Shown piece after piece: positions 43,436-53,029 of a stretch of DNA of 64,000 nucleotides. A program made the translations under genes and the position numbers. Source of the DNA: Saprospiraceae bacterium (GTDB lineage Bacteria; Bacteroidota; Bacteroidia; Chitinophagales; Saprospiraceae). The stretch covers positions 1 through 64,000 of the forward strand of contig JAIPBL010000010.1 of the NCBI GenBank assembly GCA_021739645.1, written 5' to 3'. A model generated the notes under the pieces. That model saw nothing but the letters and a program-made list of their open reading frames with translations. It did no database searches and was not told the DNA's origin. Every line of letters begins with the position of its first letter. The stretch's first letter is position 1.

Positions 43436-43451
43436 GAAAAACCATTTTAAA

Positions 43452-43495
43452 AAAATCCCCGCACAACGAAGTCGTCGTGCGGGGATTTTTTTTTT
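43452..43495 (+). terminator. Strong intrinsic terminator of the Uma2-like gene
   Basis: A 13-bp GC-rich stem (43452-43464 with 43477-43489) has a 12-nt loop and is followed by nine T. It lies 17 bp after the stop codon. Confidence 0.95.
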
Positions 43496-43722
43496 AAAAC
43501 GACAATGATTGGGCTGAAAACAGGGGTATGTAAAAATAAATTTTGCACACCCCTACCTTTTCCCTTTCTTTCGGCCAAAATTGGAATACATGCAAAACGA
43601 ACTTTAAACAAACGACTACCTCGTCTTTCTTAACGACTCCATTGTCATGCCGTACAGGCGGTTTTGAAGGAGACTGAGAAAGAGATGAGCGAAGGATTCA
43701 TTAACCAACCAACTTTAAAATT

Positions 43723-45396
43723 ATGGATTTCGGCACCTTAGATTATGTAGTGTTTATCGGTTACGCCGCCTTGATAATGTTCATAGGCCTTTGGGTTTCA
43801 AGAAAGGGCGAAAAAACGGCGGAGGGTTATTTCCTTGCCAGCAAATCCCTGCCTTGGTGGGCAATTGGCTCATCGCTCATCGCTGCCAATATCTCTGCGG
43901 AGCAGTTCATTGGCATGTCAGGCTCCGGTTTTGCCATCGGCTTGGCCATTGCCTCCTACGAATGGATGGCGGCGCTGTCGCTGCTCATAGTCGGCAAGTT
44001 CTTTCTGCCAATTTTCATCAAACAACAGTTGTACACCATTCCAGAGTTTGTCGAGAAGCGGTACAGTACCAACCTGAAAACCATCCTCGCCATATTCTGG
44101 ATTTGCCTTTTCGTCTTCGTCAACCTCACTTCCGTGTTGTACTTAGGGGCCAAGGCGCTCGACACCATCCTCGGCTCCGGTGATGGCTCGACCATGATGT
44201 ATTTCGTGGTCGGCCTGGCGCTGTTTGCCGCTGCCTATTCACTCTGGGGAGGGCTTTCTGCCGTGGCTTGGACGGACGTAGTGCAGGTCATACTGCTGGT
44301 AATAGGGGGCTTGGTAACTACCTTCATCGCAATAACGCACATTTCACCCGATGGTGGCATCATATCGGGCTTTCAGACTTTGTATGAAAAAGTGCCGGAA
44401 AAGTTTTCCATGATATTGGAGCAGGGCGAAATCATCACGCCCAACGGCAAAGATGCTTGGTGGGATTTGCCCGGCTTGGCCGTCTTGCTTGGTGGCATGT
44501 GGGTGGCCAACCTGTACTACTGGGGCTTCAACCAGTACATCATCCAGCGCACCTTGGCTGCCAAGAGCCTGAGAGAAGCGCAGAAAGGCATTGCTTTTGC
44601 CGCTTTTCTGAAATTGTTGATGCCATTGATTGTGGTGGTACCAGGCATTATAGCTTACGTGCTTAACTCAGGCCCCGACGGCCTCGTTACGGCCCAATCC
44701 GTTGACCCGGCCTTCCTTAGTAACGGTGCGATTATCAACGACAGCGCAGCGCCTTGGCTCATACACAAGTTCGTACCAACCGGTTTGAAGGGCTTGGTAC
44801 TTGCTGCACTTGCCGCCGCCATCGTTTCTTCCTTGGCCTCCATGCTGAACTCTACGGCCACCATATTCACGATGGATATTTATAAACCCTATTTCGGCAA
44901 AAATGCTGAGGGTGGCAAACTCGTGAATGTAGGCCGCATCACGGCCGTTGTTGCATTGGTAATTTCCATCATCTTGGCACCTCAGTTGGGCAACCTAGGT
45001 CAGGTGTTCCAGTACATCCAAGAATATACGGGCATCGTCAGCCCTGGCATCTTGGCGGTATTCATGCTCGGCCTGTTTTGGAAAAAAACCACCAACAACG
45101 CTGCTATTTGGGGCGTGCTGCTGTCCATTCCCATTGCTATGTACTTCAAGGTGGCACCCAATGAATGGTCGGACAGCTCCTTTTTTGTCCATATACCGTT
45201 CCTCCAGCAGATGATGTGGACTTGGGTTGCCTCCTCGCTCATCATGGTCGCTATCAGCTACATAGAGGGCAAAGGCGCTGACCATGAAAAAGGGATACCG
45301 CTCACAAGGCAGTTTTTTGCCACATCGCCAGCTTTCAATATCAGTGCCTTCATTGTATGCTTGATATTGGTCTTTTTGTATGCCATGTTCTGGTAA
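43723..45396 (+). CDS. Sodium/solute symporter (SSS/SGLT family)
   Basis: A 557-residue transporter with about 14 helices. The N-terminal SSS motif GYFLASKSLPWWAIGSSLIA followed by NISAEQFIGMSGSG is at about residues 35-70, and SSLASMLNSTATIFTMDIY (sodium-site helix) near residue 370. It closely resembles bacterial sodium/glucose or galactose symporters; the exact sugar cannot be assigned. The 290-bp leader upstream holds only a terminator and no recognised promoter. Confidence 0.92.
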   Translation: MDFGTLDYVVFIGYAALIMFIGLWVSRKGEKTAEGYFLASKSLPWWAIGSSLIAANISAEQFIGMSGSGFAIGLAIASYEWMAALSLLIVGKFFLPIFIKQQLYTIPEFVEKRYSTNLKTILAIFWICLFVFVNLTSVLYLGAKALDTILGSGDGSTMMYFVVGLALFAAAYSLWGGLSAVAWTDVVQVILLVIGGLVTTFIAITHISPDGGIISGFQTLYEKVPEKFSMILEQGEIITPNGKDAWWDLPGLAVLLGGMWVANLYYWGFNQYIIQRTLAAKSLREAQKGIAFAAFLKLLMPLIVVVPGIIAYVLNSGPDGLVTAQSVDPAFLSNGAIINDSAAPWLIHKFVPTGLKGLVLAALAAAIVSSLASMLNSTATIFTMDIYKPYFGKNAEGGKLVNVGRITAVVALVISIILAPQLGNLGQVFQYIQEYTGIVSPGILAVFMLGLFWKKTTNNAAIWGVLLSIPIAMYFKVAPNEWSDSSFFVHIPFLQQMMWTWVASSLIMVAISYIEGKGADHEKGIPLTRQFFATSPAFNISAFIVCLILVFLYAMFW

Positions 45397-45413
45397 TCAT
45401 CAGTGCATATTGA

Positions 45414-45524
45414 AAGACGACTGCCGGCTATTTCCTTTCCGAAGGAGCACTAACCTAATGGGCTATCGGCGCCTCGCTGGTTGTGATGGGGATTCTGGCA
45501 GGGCTTTACATTGTTTTCTGGTAA
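45414..45524 (+). pseudogene. Small broken reading frame resembling an SSS transporter fragment
   Basis: Read from 45414 the codons give KTTAGYFLSEGALT, a TAA stop at 45456-45458, then WAIGASLVVMGILAGLYIVF and W before TAA. The first part mirrors KTAEGYFLASKSLPWWAIGS of the symporter just upstream, and the end resembles its C-terminal helix (LILVFLYAMFW). It could be an internally deleted, decayed copy of a symporter, or a former small membrane protein; no start codon is evident. Confidence 0.35.
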
Positions 45525-45545
45525 AAAATAGATTTGATGTTTTTC

Positions 45546-45587
45546 AAAATGCCCTTGTGATTTGCGTCGCAAGGGCATTTTTTTATT
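45546..45587 (+). terminator. Intrinsic terminator downstream of the symporter
   Basis: AAATGCCCTTG (45547-45557) pairs with CAAGGGCATTT (45570-45580), followed by a T run. It closes the symporter transcript. The remaining 228 bp to the next gene hold nothing recognised. Confidence 0.9.
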
Positions 45588-45815
45588 CACCACAAAGAAA
45601 TGAACTGCCAATAAAACCGCACTGGCATTGCATTGATTCAGCCAACCCATACTTCCTGCCCCACCTTCAATTGCCGCAAGCCCGACACATCCAAACAAAA
45701 ACAACTGTTAACCCAACGGTGATTGCGCAGAATCCGTATTTTGAGGCGTTGAGCTAAAGGTTTTTCAACCTGAAAGTCAAACCTGTCTGCTTACAAAAAC
45801 TTAAAACCACTACCC

Positions 45816-48800
45816 ATGCGAACCACACTAACTTTCCTCGCCTCGGCTTTCCTGTTGTCATTTTGCGGCTTGCCGCTATGCTCTCAAAACGTGACCATCA
45901 CCTACGTGAACCCGCCCGACATGGCAGTCTGCGACACGGCGTTGTTCGAAGTGACGGTAGCCAATTCACTCGCCACGCCCCTGCAAGCAGTGGAATTGAC
46001 AGCGGTGATGCCCGCCGGACTGGCTTATCTACCCGGCAGCATCACCAATGCCACCGAGGCCAATATCGGCAACCCCAGCGCTCCCAAGTTCAGCCTACCG
46101 GAGGTGCTCAGCGGCGACTCGCACACCATTTTCTTTCGGGCGAAAACGCAGTGCAGCCTCATCGGGCCTATCAATGCGGGCGACCTTTTCACCAACACCT
46201 ACAACCTAGCTTACACGGGTGGCACCAAATCCGTGACGACCATGCCATACGTCCTCGAAACGGCGCTGCTGCAGGCCATCGGACTGAATGCCGCCAACAT
46301 GTCCGGCACCTCCGGCGACGTGATTGTGCGGACTTGGACGCTGACCAACACCCGCCTCGGCGCTCTCAGCAAAATCAAATTCCGGGATGCCCACGGGTCG
46401 GGTATCAGCGTCTCTTCGGCTCAGGGCACGACGGTCACCAACACATCGGTTTTGTTCGAATTGGAGCTTGGGCCAGCCGACTTCCAGGCCATCGGTGACG
46501 GCGACGGGCTGTTTGAACTGAACGAACAAATCGTGATCACCGAGTCCATTCTCATCACGAGTTGTGGCACACCGAACTCCGCCGTCAGCAACCTCACAGC
46601 GGAATGGGGCTGCCACGGCGAGGTTTGTCAGGCGGTATCGGCCACGGCCACCGTCGTCATCATGCCACCGACAAACAACCCGAACGTCACCGCCAGCTTC
46701 GTCGCCAATTACCCAAGTGACTACTGCGCCTTGGCAGGCAACCAACAAACCCTCCAACTCACCAACACAGGCAATCTCCCAGCGACCAATGTTTGGGTAC
46801 ACCTCGACCATTTTGGGAACAATATAATGGGCCTCGATCCCGCCACGATAAGCGTTACGGTAGGCGGAGTGACCGTGGCAATTATGCCAACTTGGTCCGG
46901 CCAAGTACAGTTTTCTGGCTGCGCAAATACTGGCACCATCTTCGACGCCGCCGAATTTATCATTCCCACCATTTTGCCGGGGCAGGTAGCCATTGTACAG
47001 TGGGAATCCTACCTCTGCGCAGTGGAATGTGGTGACGAGATTGCTGTTTGGCGCTACGAATTCCAGTACGCCAAAACCTGCCCAGAGGACCTATCGGGGC
47101 AAGGCAGCGGCAGCAGTTCCGGCGGTGGCCCGGCCGTGCCAGTGGACCAGTCTGTCACCTATTACATCGGCCAATTCCTCGAAGATGGCGGCATTTATGA
47201 ACTGACCTACAGCCTGCAATCCCCGCTGTTGGTGGATTCCGTCGGCGTGTTGCGCATCACCTTCGACCTGCCTTGCGGCATCACTTGGGCCAACAACAGC
47301 GGCTTCGAACTGGCTGGGCAATCACCTGACAGCGTGGACATAACGACCACCCCTACGGGTGGTGGTGAAGTGATATTGTACTTCACCATGCCGCTTGGCG
47401 TGGACACCGTGTCGTCCAGTTTTTTTATCGGGTATAAATGTGCCGAGGAATGCACCGGGCCGCTTCCACCCTGCATTACGGAGTTCGTCACAAGCTGTCC
47501 AGTTCTGCCCGAAGCTGGTAAAATCGGAGAGGCGAACGTAAACGTCAACACGACCCTGTTGCTTCAGGAATCGCAGTGCGGCCCACAGGATTGCGAGGAT
47601 TTTGACCTGCTCTGGTTTTGCGAAGCAAGCACCAACGAAATTTGTTATGATACCATTCTGGGCTATTTCGTCCCGGTGTTGGATTTTCATCGAGAAAACG
47701 TCGGTACGCCCGACAACAACAACGACCGTTTTGAGGATGCCACCGGCAATTTGAACGAAAACCTCATCCGGCGTGACCGGGTGCTGGCGGGCGACACCGT
47801 GCATACCCATGTGGATGCGGCGATGGTGATTGACGTTCCGGGCGCTTCCATTCCCAATGCCGCTGTAGTCGTGAACTTCGAGGCGCACACGATGGACTTC
47901 GGCTGGGACGGCGGCGACACGCTTCACGTCATGAACGACTTCGAGCTGCTAATGAACGGCATCGGCTTCCAAAACCTCGGCGGTGAGGTTCATATCGTGG
48001 ATGTTTCCACTGGGCAAAGTTTCGATTGCCCGTTGCCGCCGCCCATTTCTTTTGACACACTGGAAGGTGAAATCGCCGTGGTGAATACCCGCCCGTTGGA
48101 CGTAATCGACAAATGGACCTACCTGCAATACCAGTACGATATCACACCTGCTTTGCTGGCGCAACAGGGCTGTCCCATTCCCGCCAATTTCGAGTTTGCG
48201 CAAGGCGACAGTGTGGTGATGGATGTTTACCACAAAACCCGCTTCAACATTGGGCCATACGTGGCCAACCTACGCACAGTTTCAGGGGTGTTCGCTTGGA
48301 ACCCACCGGGGCCGCACCAAGTGGAGCCGTTCATCTGTTACGGCAATTTTAAGCGGTGGCAGTATTCCGGTTACCGCTACACCATTGGGTCGGGGCAATA
48401 CAACATGCCGCCGTGCGAGACTTCCAGCCTGCCGGGCGGCACGTATTTTACTTTCAGAATTGGCAAGGACAACTTCTTCCCCTTCGAGTTCCGCAGCTTT
48501 GCGCACTTGGCCGAGTGGCGCTACAACGTGCCGCCGCAAGGCACACTTCTGAGCGCAGTGATGAAAAAACTCGAAATCCAGAGCGGCATCATCGCCGCTT
48601 CGAACGTGCCGATAACGTGGACGCAGTCGGGAAATATTTACGAATTTGACGTGGCCAACCTCCAGAACCCGCTGGTGGACGAGGGCTTTTTGATGGAATT
48701 CGGTCACGAGTGGGAGCTTTCTTGCACGGAGGAACACCCACTTTTGGTGGACATCAACGCCGTGATTGATTTTGCACCCAGCATTCCTGTTCAGTCCAAC

Positions 48801-51620
48801 CCGCTCATCCTGAATGTACATGCATTGGGAATGCTGAACCCCATCAGGCCAAACCTGGCGCTGAACCCAGTAAATACTGATTTCTCCGGCTTCAGCAACA
48901 CAGCCGTCTGGGATTTTTTGCTGACAAACAACTCCGCCGACAACGTGCCCGCCAGCAACAGTTGGATGACCATCACCTCCATGACCGGCCTGCTCTCCGA
49001 CTTCGTGCTCGTGAACACAACGACCGGGGCGACCATCACGCCCAACAATGGCATTTACCAACTCGGCAACCTGCCGCAGGGCTGGCAGAATGATTTTCAG
49101 TTGCAAGCCACCATCGGAAACTGCCAAGCGGACGAAGTGCTGCTGACCTACGGCTGGAGCTGCGAACCATTTACCGTCAACAACCCGGACACCTGCACCA
49201 ACTACCAGGCACTGCTCACGGTACACCCCATCATCGGCGAGTTGGAGATGGAAATCACCAGCCCCTCCCCTACCGAATTTGAGCTTTGCGACACCATCCC
49301 ATACCACGAAGTGGAGGTCTTTAACGCACAAATCGGCACGGTGACCGATGTCGTGCTGCGGGCGCAAATGCCAGCCGGGATGTTCATCATGGCTGGTTCT
49401 TGCCAAATCGCCTACCCCACCGGTACTGCCTGGCTGCCCATCCCCGACCCCGTTGACCTCGGCAACGGTGGGATGGAATGGAACCTCTCGGCACTGAACG
49501 CCCAGCTTGGCAGCACGGGCCTCACGGGTTTTGACCAGCCGCCAACCCACTCCGTGAGCGTGCGGTTCAGGTCTGGTTCGGAGTGCGGATTTGTTTCGCC
49601 TTCGCAAATTATTTTCAACACCGAAGCACTCCAAGGATGCGGCATGGCCACGAACGAACTGAGCAAACCGGGTGCGCCGCTGTTCATCGAGGGCGTGACG
49701 CCGCTTTACCAAACCAACATCAACATCGGTGCCACGGCGCCACCGGTCGTGTCGTGCGGGTCGAGCATCTTGGTGGAAGTGACGATGGAGGCGGATGCCA
49801 CCATTGCGCCCACGGACAGCGTTTTCGTGATTTTGCCGCCAGGATTGGCCTACATTCCGGGCAGTTATGTGCCGGGCAGCAATGCAGTGGCGAACGGGCC
49901 GCTCATTGATTTTTCCAACGGAGAATTCCGCCTGAAATGGCAGTTGCAGCCGGGTTTGCCGCCATTTACCTCCATCAATTTCAGCCTCCAACTCTCCGTG
50001 CTGCCGGGTGGTGGCTGCGACAGTTTGGCGCTGGAAATTGCGACCTTCCAATTGCAGACGGCTGTTTGCTCAGTCACTGGCGAAGCGTGTGAGGTGCTGG
50101 CGCAAACGGGGAGTGAAACCCTGCCAATCGGCATCGTTTTGCCAGCACTGGCCCTCAGCGACCTGCAAGTGACGCAGTCCAACGGCCTCACGGAGTACTC
50201 GGTTTTGCTCGAAAACAATGGCGGCAACGCCACCGACCCCATCATCGTGAACCTCTATTTTGACGCCGATGGTAGCGGCACGTTTACCCCCGGCGACCAG
50301 TTGCTTGATACCCAAAACTGGCCGGGCGGCCTGCCTTCGGGTGCAACGCAAGCGCTCATCGGTAGCTTGAATTTGGCTTATGACCAGCTTTGTCAGCTCA
50401 TCGCTGTGGTGAACGCCGATGACAATTGCACTTGCTCGGAGGATGTGGAGTCGGCGATTGGGAACATTGTGAATGTGATGCCGCCGCAGACGGTTTGCGG
50501 TAGCACTGAGGTTGAAATTGGAATCCCCAACCAGCCGGGTCATACCTATCAGTGGCAACCCGCCGATCTGCTGGAGTGTCCTACTTGCCCCACAACTAAC
50601 TTTCAGGCAAACGAGTTGAATGCGCCGGTGGAAGGGGTAGAGGTGACGTTGACCTTGCTCGATGACAACGGCATGGGCTGCACCATTTCCAATAGTTTCA
50701 CAATGAATGTGGGCGGCCAGTCAATCTCCGCTTGGGGGACTATTTTTATTTGTGAGGGAGGCACGTTTAACTATGGGCCGCCGCCGCCGGGTGGCTCTCA
50801 GAGTTGGTCTTCGAACCACATTTTTCAAAATGACGAGATGAATTACGTGCTGACATTTTTTGAACCAGGCGGGTATTATCAATCAATTATTGACTCATTC
50901 GGGTGCGCTACTGGCTTTGAATTAGGTGTTACTTTTTCTGACGCTTTTTCAATTGATACCCTCGGACTTTGCAATGGCGACTCTGTCGTGATTGACGGAA
51001 TTCCATATTTCGATGCTGTATCAGTTTGCGACACAACCTTTTCCCCGGCAGGTTGCGAAATTATTCACTGCATTTACTACCAAGCCAGCGACGGCTTCGA
51101 TATCGACTTTCCACTTGATACGGTCTGCACTTTTGACGGCATCCCCGTGGTCATCAACACAGCACCGGGGGGATTTGCGGGGTACCTGTGGACGGGCAGC
51201 GACCTGAGTTGCAACGACTGCCCACAGCCCACCGCACCCGGTGTCACGCAGAACTACGCCGTCACCATCACGGACAGTGACGGCTGCTCGGTGAGCGGCG
51301 ATGTGACGGTGTTGGTGCTCCTCGGATGTGCCGTCGGCGGCATGGAAATGCCCAACGCATTCAGCCCGAACGAAGATGGGAAGAACGACTTCTTCCGACC
51401 CGCCTTCGCTTCCGGCGTGGAGAAAATCGTCGAGACGGCGAGCATGCGCATCTTCGACCGATGGGGCAACCTCGTCTTCGAGGGGGATGGCCCGGACGTG
51501 AAATGGGACGGCAAAATCAACGGGAAACCTGCGGCATCGGACGTTTATATTTTCCTACTTGAGATGACCTGCTCCGACGACGAGGTGGTGGTGCGGGGTG
51601 ACGTGACCTTGCTGCGGTGA
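45816..51620 (+). CDS. Giant surface protein with T9SS type B (gliding-motility) C-terminal domain
   Basis: A 1934-residue secreted protein. Signal peptide at about 1-23. The body consists of DUF11-like, Ig-fold repeats (for example VTVANSLATPLQAVELTAVM, VPAGLAYLPGS-type motifs recurring near residues 60, 1150 and 1340). Paired cysteines are frequent, which suits an extracellular adhesin. Residues about 1840-1934 are the type B sorting domain: MPNAFSPNEDGKNDFFRPAF, then IFDRWGNLVFEG, WDGKINGKPAASDVYIFLL. It is exported by the T9SS and probably acts as an adhesin; ligand unknown. It is GC-rich in strongly biased codons, which explains long antisense open frames. Confidence 0.92.
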   Translation: MRTTLTFLASAFLLSFCGLPLCSQNVTITYVNPPDMAVCDTALFEVTVANSLATPLQAVELTAVMPAGLAYLPGSITNATEANIGNPSAPKFSLPEVLSGDSHTIFFRAKTQCSLIGPINAGDLFTNTYNLAYTGGTKSVTTMPYVLETALLQAIGLNAANMSGTSGDVIVRTWTLTNTRLGALSKIKFRDAHGSGISVSSAQGTTVTNTSVLFELELGPADFQAIGDGDGLFELNEQIVITESILITSCGTPNSAVSNLTAEWGCHGEVCQAVSATATVVIMPPTNNPNVTASFVANYPSDYCALAGNQQTLQLTNTGNLPATNVWVHLDHFGNNIMGLDPATISVTVGGVTVAIMPTWSGQVQFSGCANTGTIFDAAEFIIPTILPGQVAIVQWESYLCAVECGDEIAVWRYEFQYAKTCPEDLSGQGSGSSSGGGPAVPVDQSVTYYIGQFLEDGGIYELTYSLQSPLLVDSVGVLRITFDLPCGITWANNSGFELAGQSPDSVDITTTPTGGGEVILYFTMPLGVDTVSSSFFIGYKCAEECTGPLPPCITEFVTSCPVLPEAGKIGEANVNVNTTLLLQESQCGPQDCEDFDLLWFCEASTNEICYDTILGYFVPVLDFHRENVGTPDNNNDRFEDATGNLNENLIRRDRVLAGDTVHTHVDAAMVIDVPGASIPNAAVVVNFEAHTMDFGWDGGDTLHVMNDFELLMNGIGFQNLGGEVHIVDVSTGQSFDCPLPPPISFDTLEGEIAVVNTRPLDVIDKWTYLQYQYDITPALLAQQGCPIPANFEFAQGDSVVMDVYHKTRFNIGPYVANLRTVSGVFAWNPPGPHQVEPFICYGNFKRWQYSGYRYTIGSGQYNMPPCETSSLPGGTYFTFRIGKDNFFPFEFRSFAHLAEWRYNVPPQGTLLSAVMKKLEIQSGIIAASNVPITWTQSGNIYEFDVANLQNPLVDEGFLMEFGHEWELSCTEEHPLLVDINAVIDFAPSIPVQSNPLILNVHALGMLNPIRPNLALNPVNTDFSGFSNTAVWDFLLTNNSADNVPASNSWMTITSMTGLLSDFVLVNTTTGATITPNNGIYQLGNLPQGWQNDFQLQATIGNCQADEVLLTYGWSCEPFTVNNPDTCTNYQALLTVHPIIGELEMEITSPSPTEFELCDTIPYHEVEVFNAQIGTVTDVVLRAQMPAGMFIMAGSCQIAYPTGTAWLPIPDPVDLGNGGMEWNLSALNAQLGSTGLTGFDQPPTHSVSVRFRSGSECGFVSPSQIIFNTEALQGCGMATNELSKPGAPLFIEGVTPLYQTNINIGATAPPVVSCGSSILVEVTMEADATIAPTDSVFVILPPGLAYIPGSYVPGSNAVANGPLIDFSNGEFRLKWQLQPGLPPFTSINFSLQLSVLPGGGCDSLALEIATFQLQTAVCSVTGEACEVLAQTGSETLPIGIVLPALALSDLQVTQSNGLTEYSVLLENNGGNATDPIIVNLYFDADGSGTFTPGDQLLDTQNWPGGLPSGATQALIGSLNLAYDQLCQLIAVVNADDNCTCSEDVESAIGNIVNVMPPQTVCGSTEVEIGIPNQPGHTYQWQPADLLECPTCPTTNFQANELNAPVEGVEVTLTLLDDNGMGCTISNSFTMNVGGQSISAWGTIFICEGGTFNYGPPPPGGSQSWSSNHIFQNDEMNYVLTFFEPGGYYQSIIDSFGCATGFELGVTFSDAFSIDTLGLCNGDSVVIDGIPYFDAVSVCDTTFSPAGCEIIHCIYYQASDGFDIDFPLDTVCTFDGIPVVINTAPGGFAGYLWTGSDLSCNDCPQPTAPGVTQNYAVTITDSDGCSVSGDVTVLVLLGCAVGGMEMPNAFSPNEDGKNDFFRPAFASGVEKIVETASMRIFDRWGNLVFEGDGPDVKWDGKINGKPAASDVYIFLLEMTCSDDEVVVRGDVTLLR

Positions 51621-51622
51621 TG

Positions 51623-51667
51623 TATCTTTGCGATTGCCGGCGGCAAAAATTCACCGCTGGCAATCGC
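51623..51667 (+). promoter_or_regulatory. -7 element (TATCTTTG) overlapping a long hairpin
   Basis: TAnnTTTG at 51623-51630 begins 3 bp after the stop codon of the giant gene. The next bases form a stem (51630-51643 with 51654-51667, one mismatch). Either the L,D-transpeptidase mRNA starts with this hairpin, or it is the terminator of the giant gene, or both. A short T run follows at 51672-51676. Confidence 0.45.
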
Positions 51668-51694
51668 ATTCATTTTTACCACAACCGCCCAGTC

Positions 51695-52423
51695 ATGAAA
51701 AAATTACTCCTGCTTCTCCTCCTTTGCTCCGCAATTGCCTGCAACAATCACACGCTGCCACAGTCGGAAAAGGCAACAAGTTGCCGCCAACTGGTCGTCG
51801 TTCGCAGCCCTACCGATACCAGCACACAGGCCAATCTCCAGCGTTTTGAAAAAAATGGAAAAAAATGGAAGCGGGTGGGTAAGCGGGTGGACGTGACGCT
51901 TGGCCGCTCCGGTCTCGCCTGGGGAAAGGGTGAACATGCGTACCAGCCTGGTCAGCAAAAACGGGAAGGTGACGGCAAATCTCCCAGTGGGGTTTATACT
52001 TTCGGTGAAATATTCGGCTATGCGCCAGCCTCGGAGGCTAGCTTCAGAATGCCCTACGTCCAAGCCGACGAGGCGCTGGAATGCGTGGACGACAGTGGCT
52101 CCAAGTTTTACAATCAATTGGTTGACAACAAGTTAGTGCAGATAGATTGGACGAGCAGCGAGTTCATGCACCGCCCCGACCATCAATACAAATGGGGCAT
52201 CATGGTCAACCACAACACACCTTCCCTGGCACAGGGAGGCTCTTGCATTTTTCTACACATCTGGTACGAACCGGGCGCTGCCACTTCTGGTTGTACGGCT
52301 ATGACGGAGGCCAATTTGCTCACCCTGCTCCACTGGCTTGACCCTGCAAAGTCGCCGCTACTTTTACAGGTAACGGAGGCGGAATATCCGGTTTTTCGGA
52401 AGGATTTTGGATTACCGGAGTGA
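51695..52423 (+). CDS. L,D-transpeptidase family lipoprotein
   Basis: A 242-residue envelope protein. A signal with lipobox IACNN (Cys16) predicts lipid anchoring. The YkuD-type catalytic domain has IMVNHNTP near residue 169 and the active site IFLHIWYEPGAATSGCTAM (His188 and catalytic Cys201 region). KREGDGKSPSGVYTFGEIFG is the usual strand before it. Such enzymes form 3-3 peptidoglycan cross-links or attach proteins to the wall; the extended loop is typical of the L,D-transpeptidase YafK/ErfK-like Bacteroidota branch. ATG at 51695 begins the signal peptide. Confidence 0.87.
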   Translation: MKKLLLLLLLCSAIACNNHTLPQSEKATSCRQLVVVRSPTDTSTQANLQRFEKNGKKWKRVGKRVDVTLGRSGLAWGKGEHAYQPGQQKREGDGKSPSGVYTFGEIFGYAPASEASFRMPYVQADEALECVDDSGSKFYNQLVDNKLVQIDWTSSEFMHRPDHQYKWGIMVNHNTPSLAQGGSCIFLHIWYEPGAATSGCTAMTEANLLTLLHWLDPAKSPLLLQVTEAEYPVFRKDFGLPE

Positions 52424-52483
52424 TAACCTCACCCCTGCCCCTCTACTGTGAGGAGAAGGGTTAAAAGGACAAGACGAAATGTG

Positions 52484-52520
52484 AAAAGCCCCACCAGCTA
52501 ACTGGCAGGGCTTTACTATT
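52484..52520. terminator. Bidirectional intrinsic terminator between convergent genes
   Basis: AAAGCCC (52485-52491) pairs with GGGCTTT (52508-52514), and CCAG/CTGG extend the stem inside. A and T runs flank it on both sides, so it can stop both the L,D-transpeptidase and the 52551 gene transcripts. A C-rich imperfect hairpin at 52428-52466 precedes it. Confidence 0.8.
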
Positions 52521-52550
52521 TCACTGTTTATCAACCTGTTGCGAAGCAAA

Positions 52551-52952
52551 TCAATTCACATGGAACTCCACGGATTCTGAAACTTCTGCCACGCCATCGT
52601 CATGTCCCCAAACCTTGGCTTCCAGCACCCAGTGACCCGCTGTGGTCAACTCAAATGTGTCTTCGAAAAGATAGGATTTATCCGCATGAACATGAGCCTC
52701 GGTTGGCTTATTGTAGATTTCAACGCCTGAGTCTTTTTCGTAAATCCGCACGTTGATATGGTGCACTGTGCCCTCGTTGTGATCTTCAAAATTGACTTTG
52801 ATATTAAGCGTTTCACCAACCGTTTTGGCGGCTGTGTCAGGTGAATCGATATGAACATGGTACGCTGGTTCAGTGGTAGCATTGTCATCGTCTTTGCAAG
52901 CGTTGAAGGCTAAAATGGAAACCAAAAGGCTAAGGAAAAGAAAATTTTTCAT
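52551..52952 (-). CDS. Small histidine-rich lipoprotein of unknown function
   Basis: A 133-residue lipoprotein. Lipobox AFNACKD (Cys19). The mature part is predicted to be an Ig-like beta sandwich (LNIKVNFEDHNEGTVHHINV, HWVLEAKVWGHDD) with histidine-rich patches: YHVHID, HHIN, HVHADK, GHDDG. The histidines suggest metal binding, which is inference only. It resembles DUF4625-like proteins. First or last in a minus-strand trio with a barrel protein and a cysteine-containing small protein. Confidence 0.7.
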   Translation of the reverse strand: MKNFLFLSLLVSILAFNACKDDDNATTEPAYHVHIDSPDTAAKTVGETLNIKVNFEDHNEGTVHHINVRIYEKDSGVEIYNKPTEAHVHADKSYLFEDTFELTTAGHWVLEAKVWGHDDGVAEVSESVEFHVN

Positions 52953-53029
52953 GATAATTTTTAAGTTAATGATGATGGCCCGATTGCAGCTTGGAGAGGT
53001 GTCGCCAGCACAATCAAGCCTGTTTTTGT

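Noticed and set aside
48282-50051. 589-codon open frame on the minus strand inside the giant surface-protein gene
   Set aside because: It has no domain, no signal and biased composition; it is a shadow of the GC-rich codons of the T9SS type B gene.
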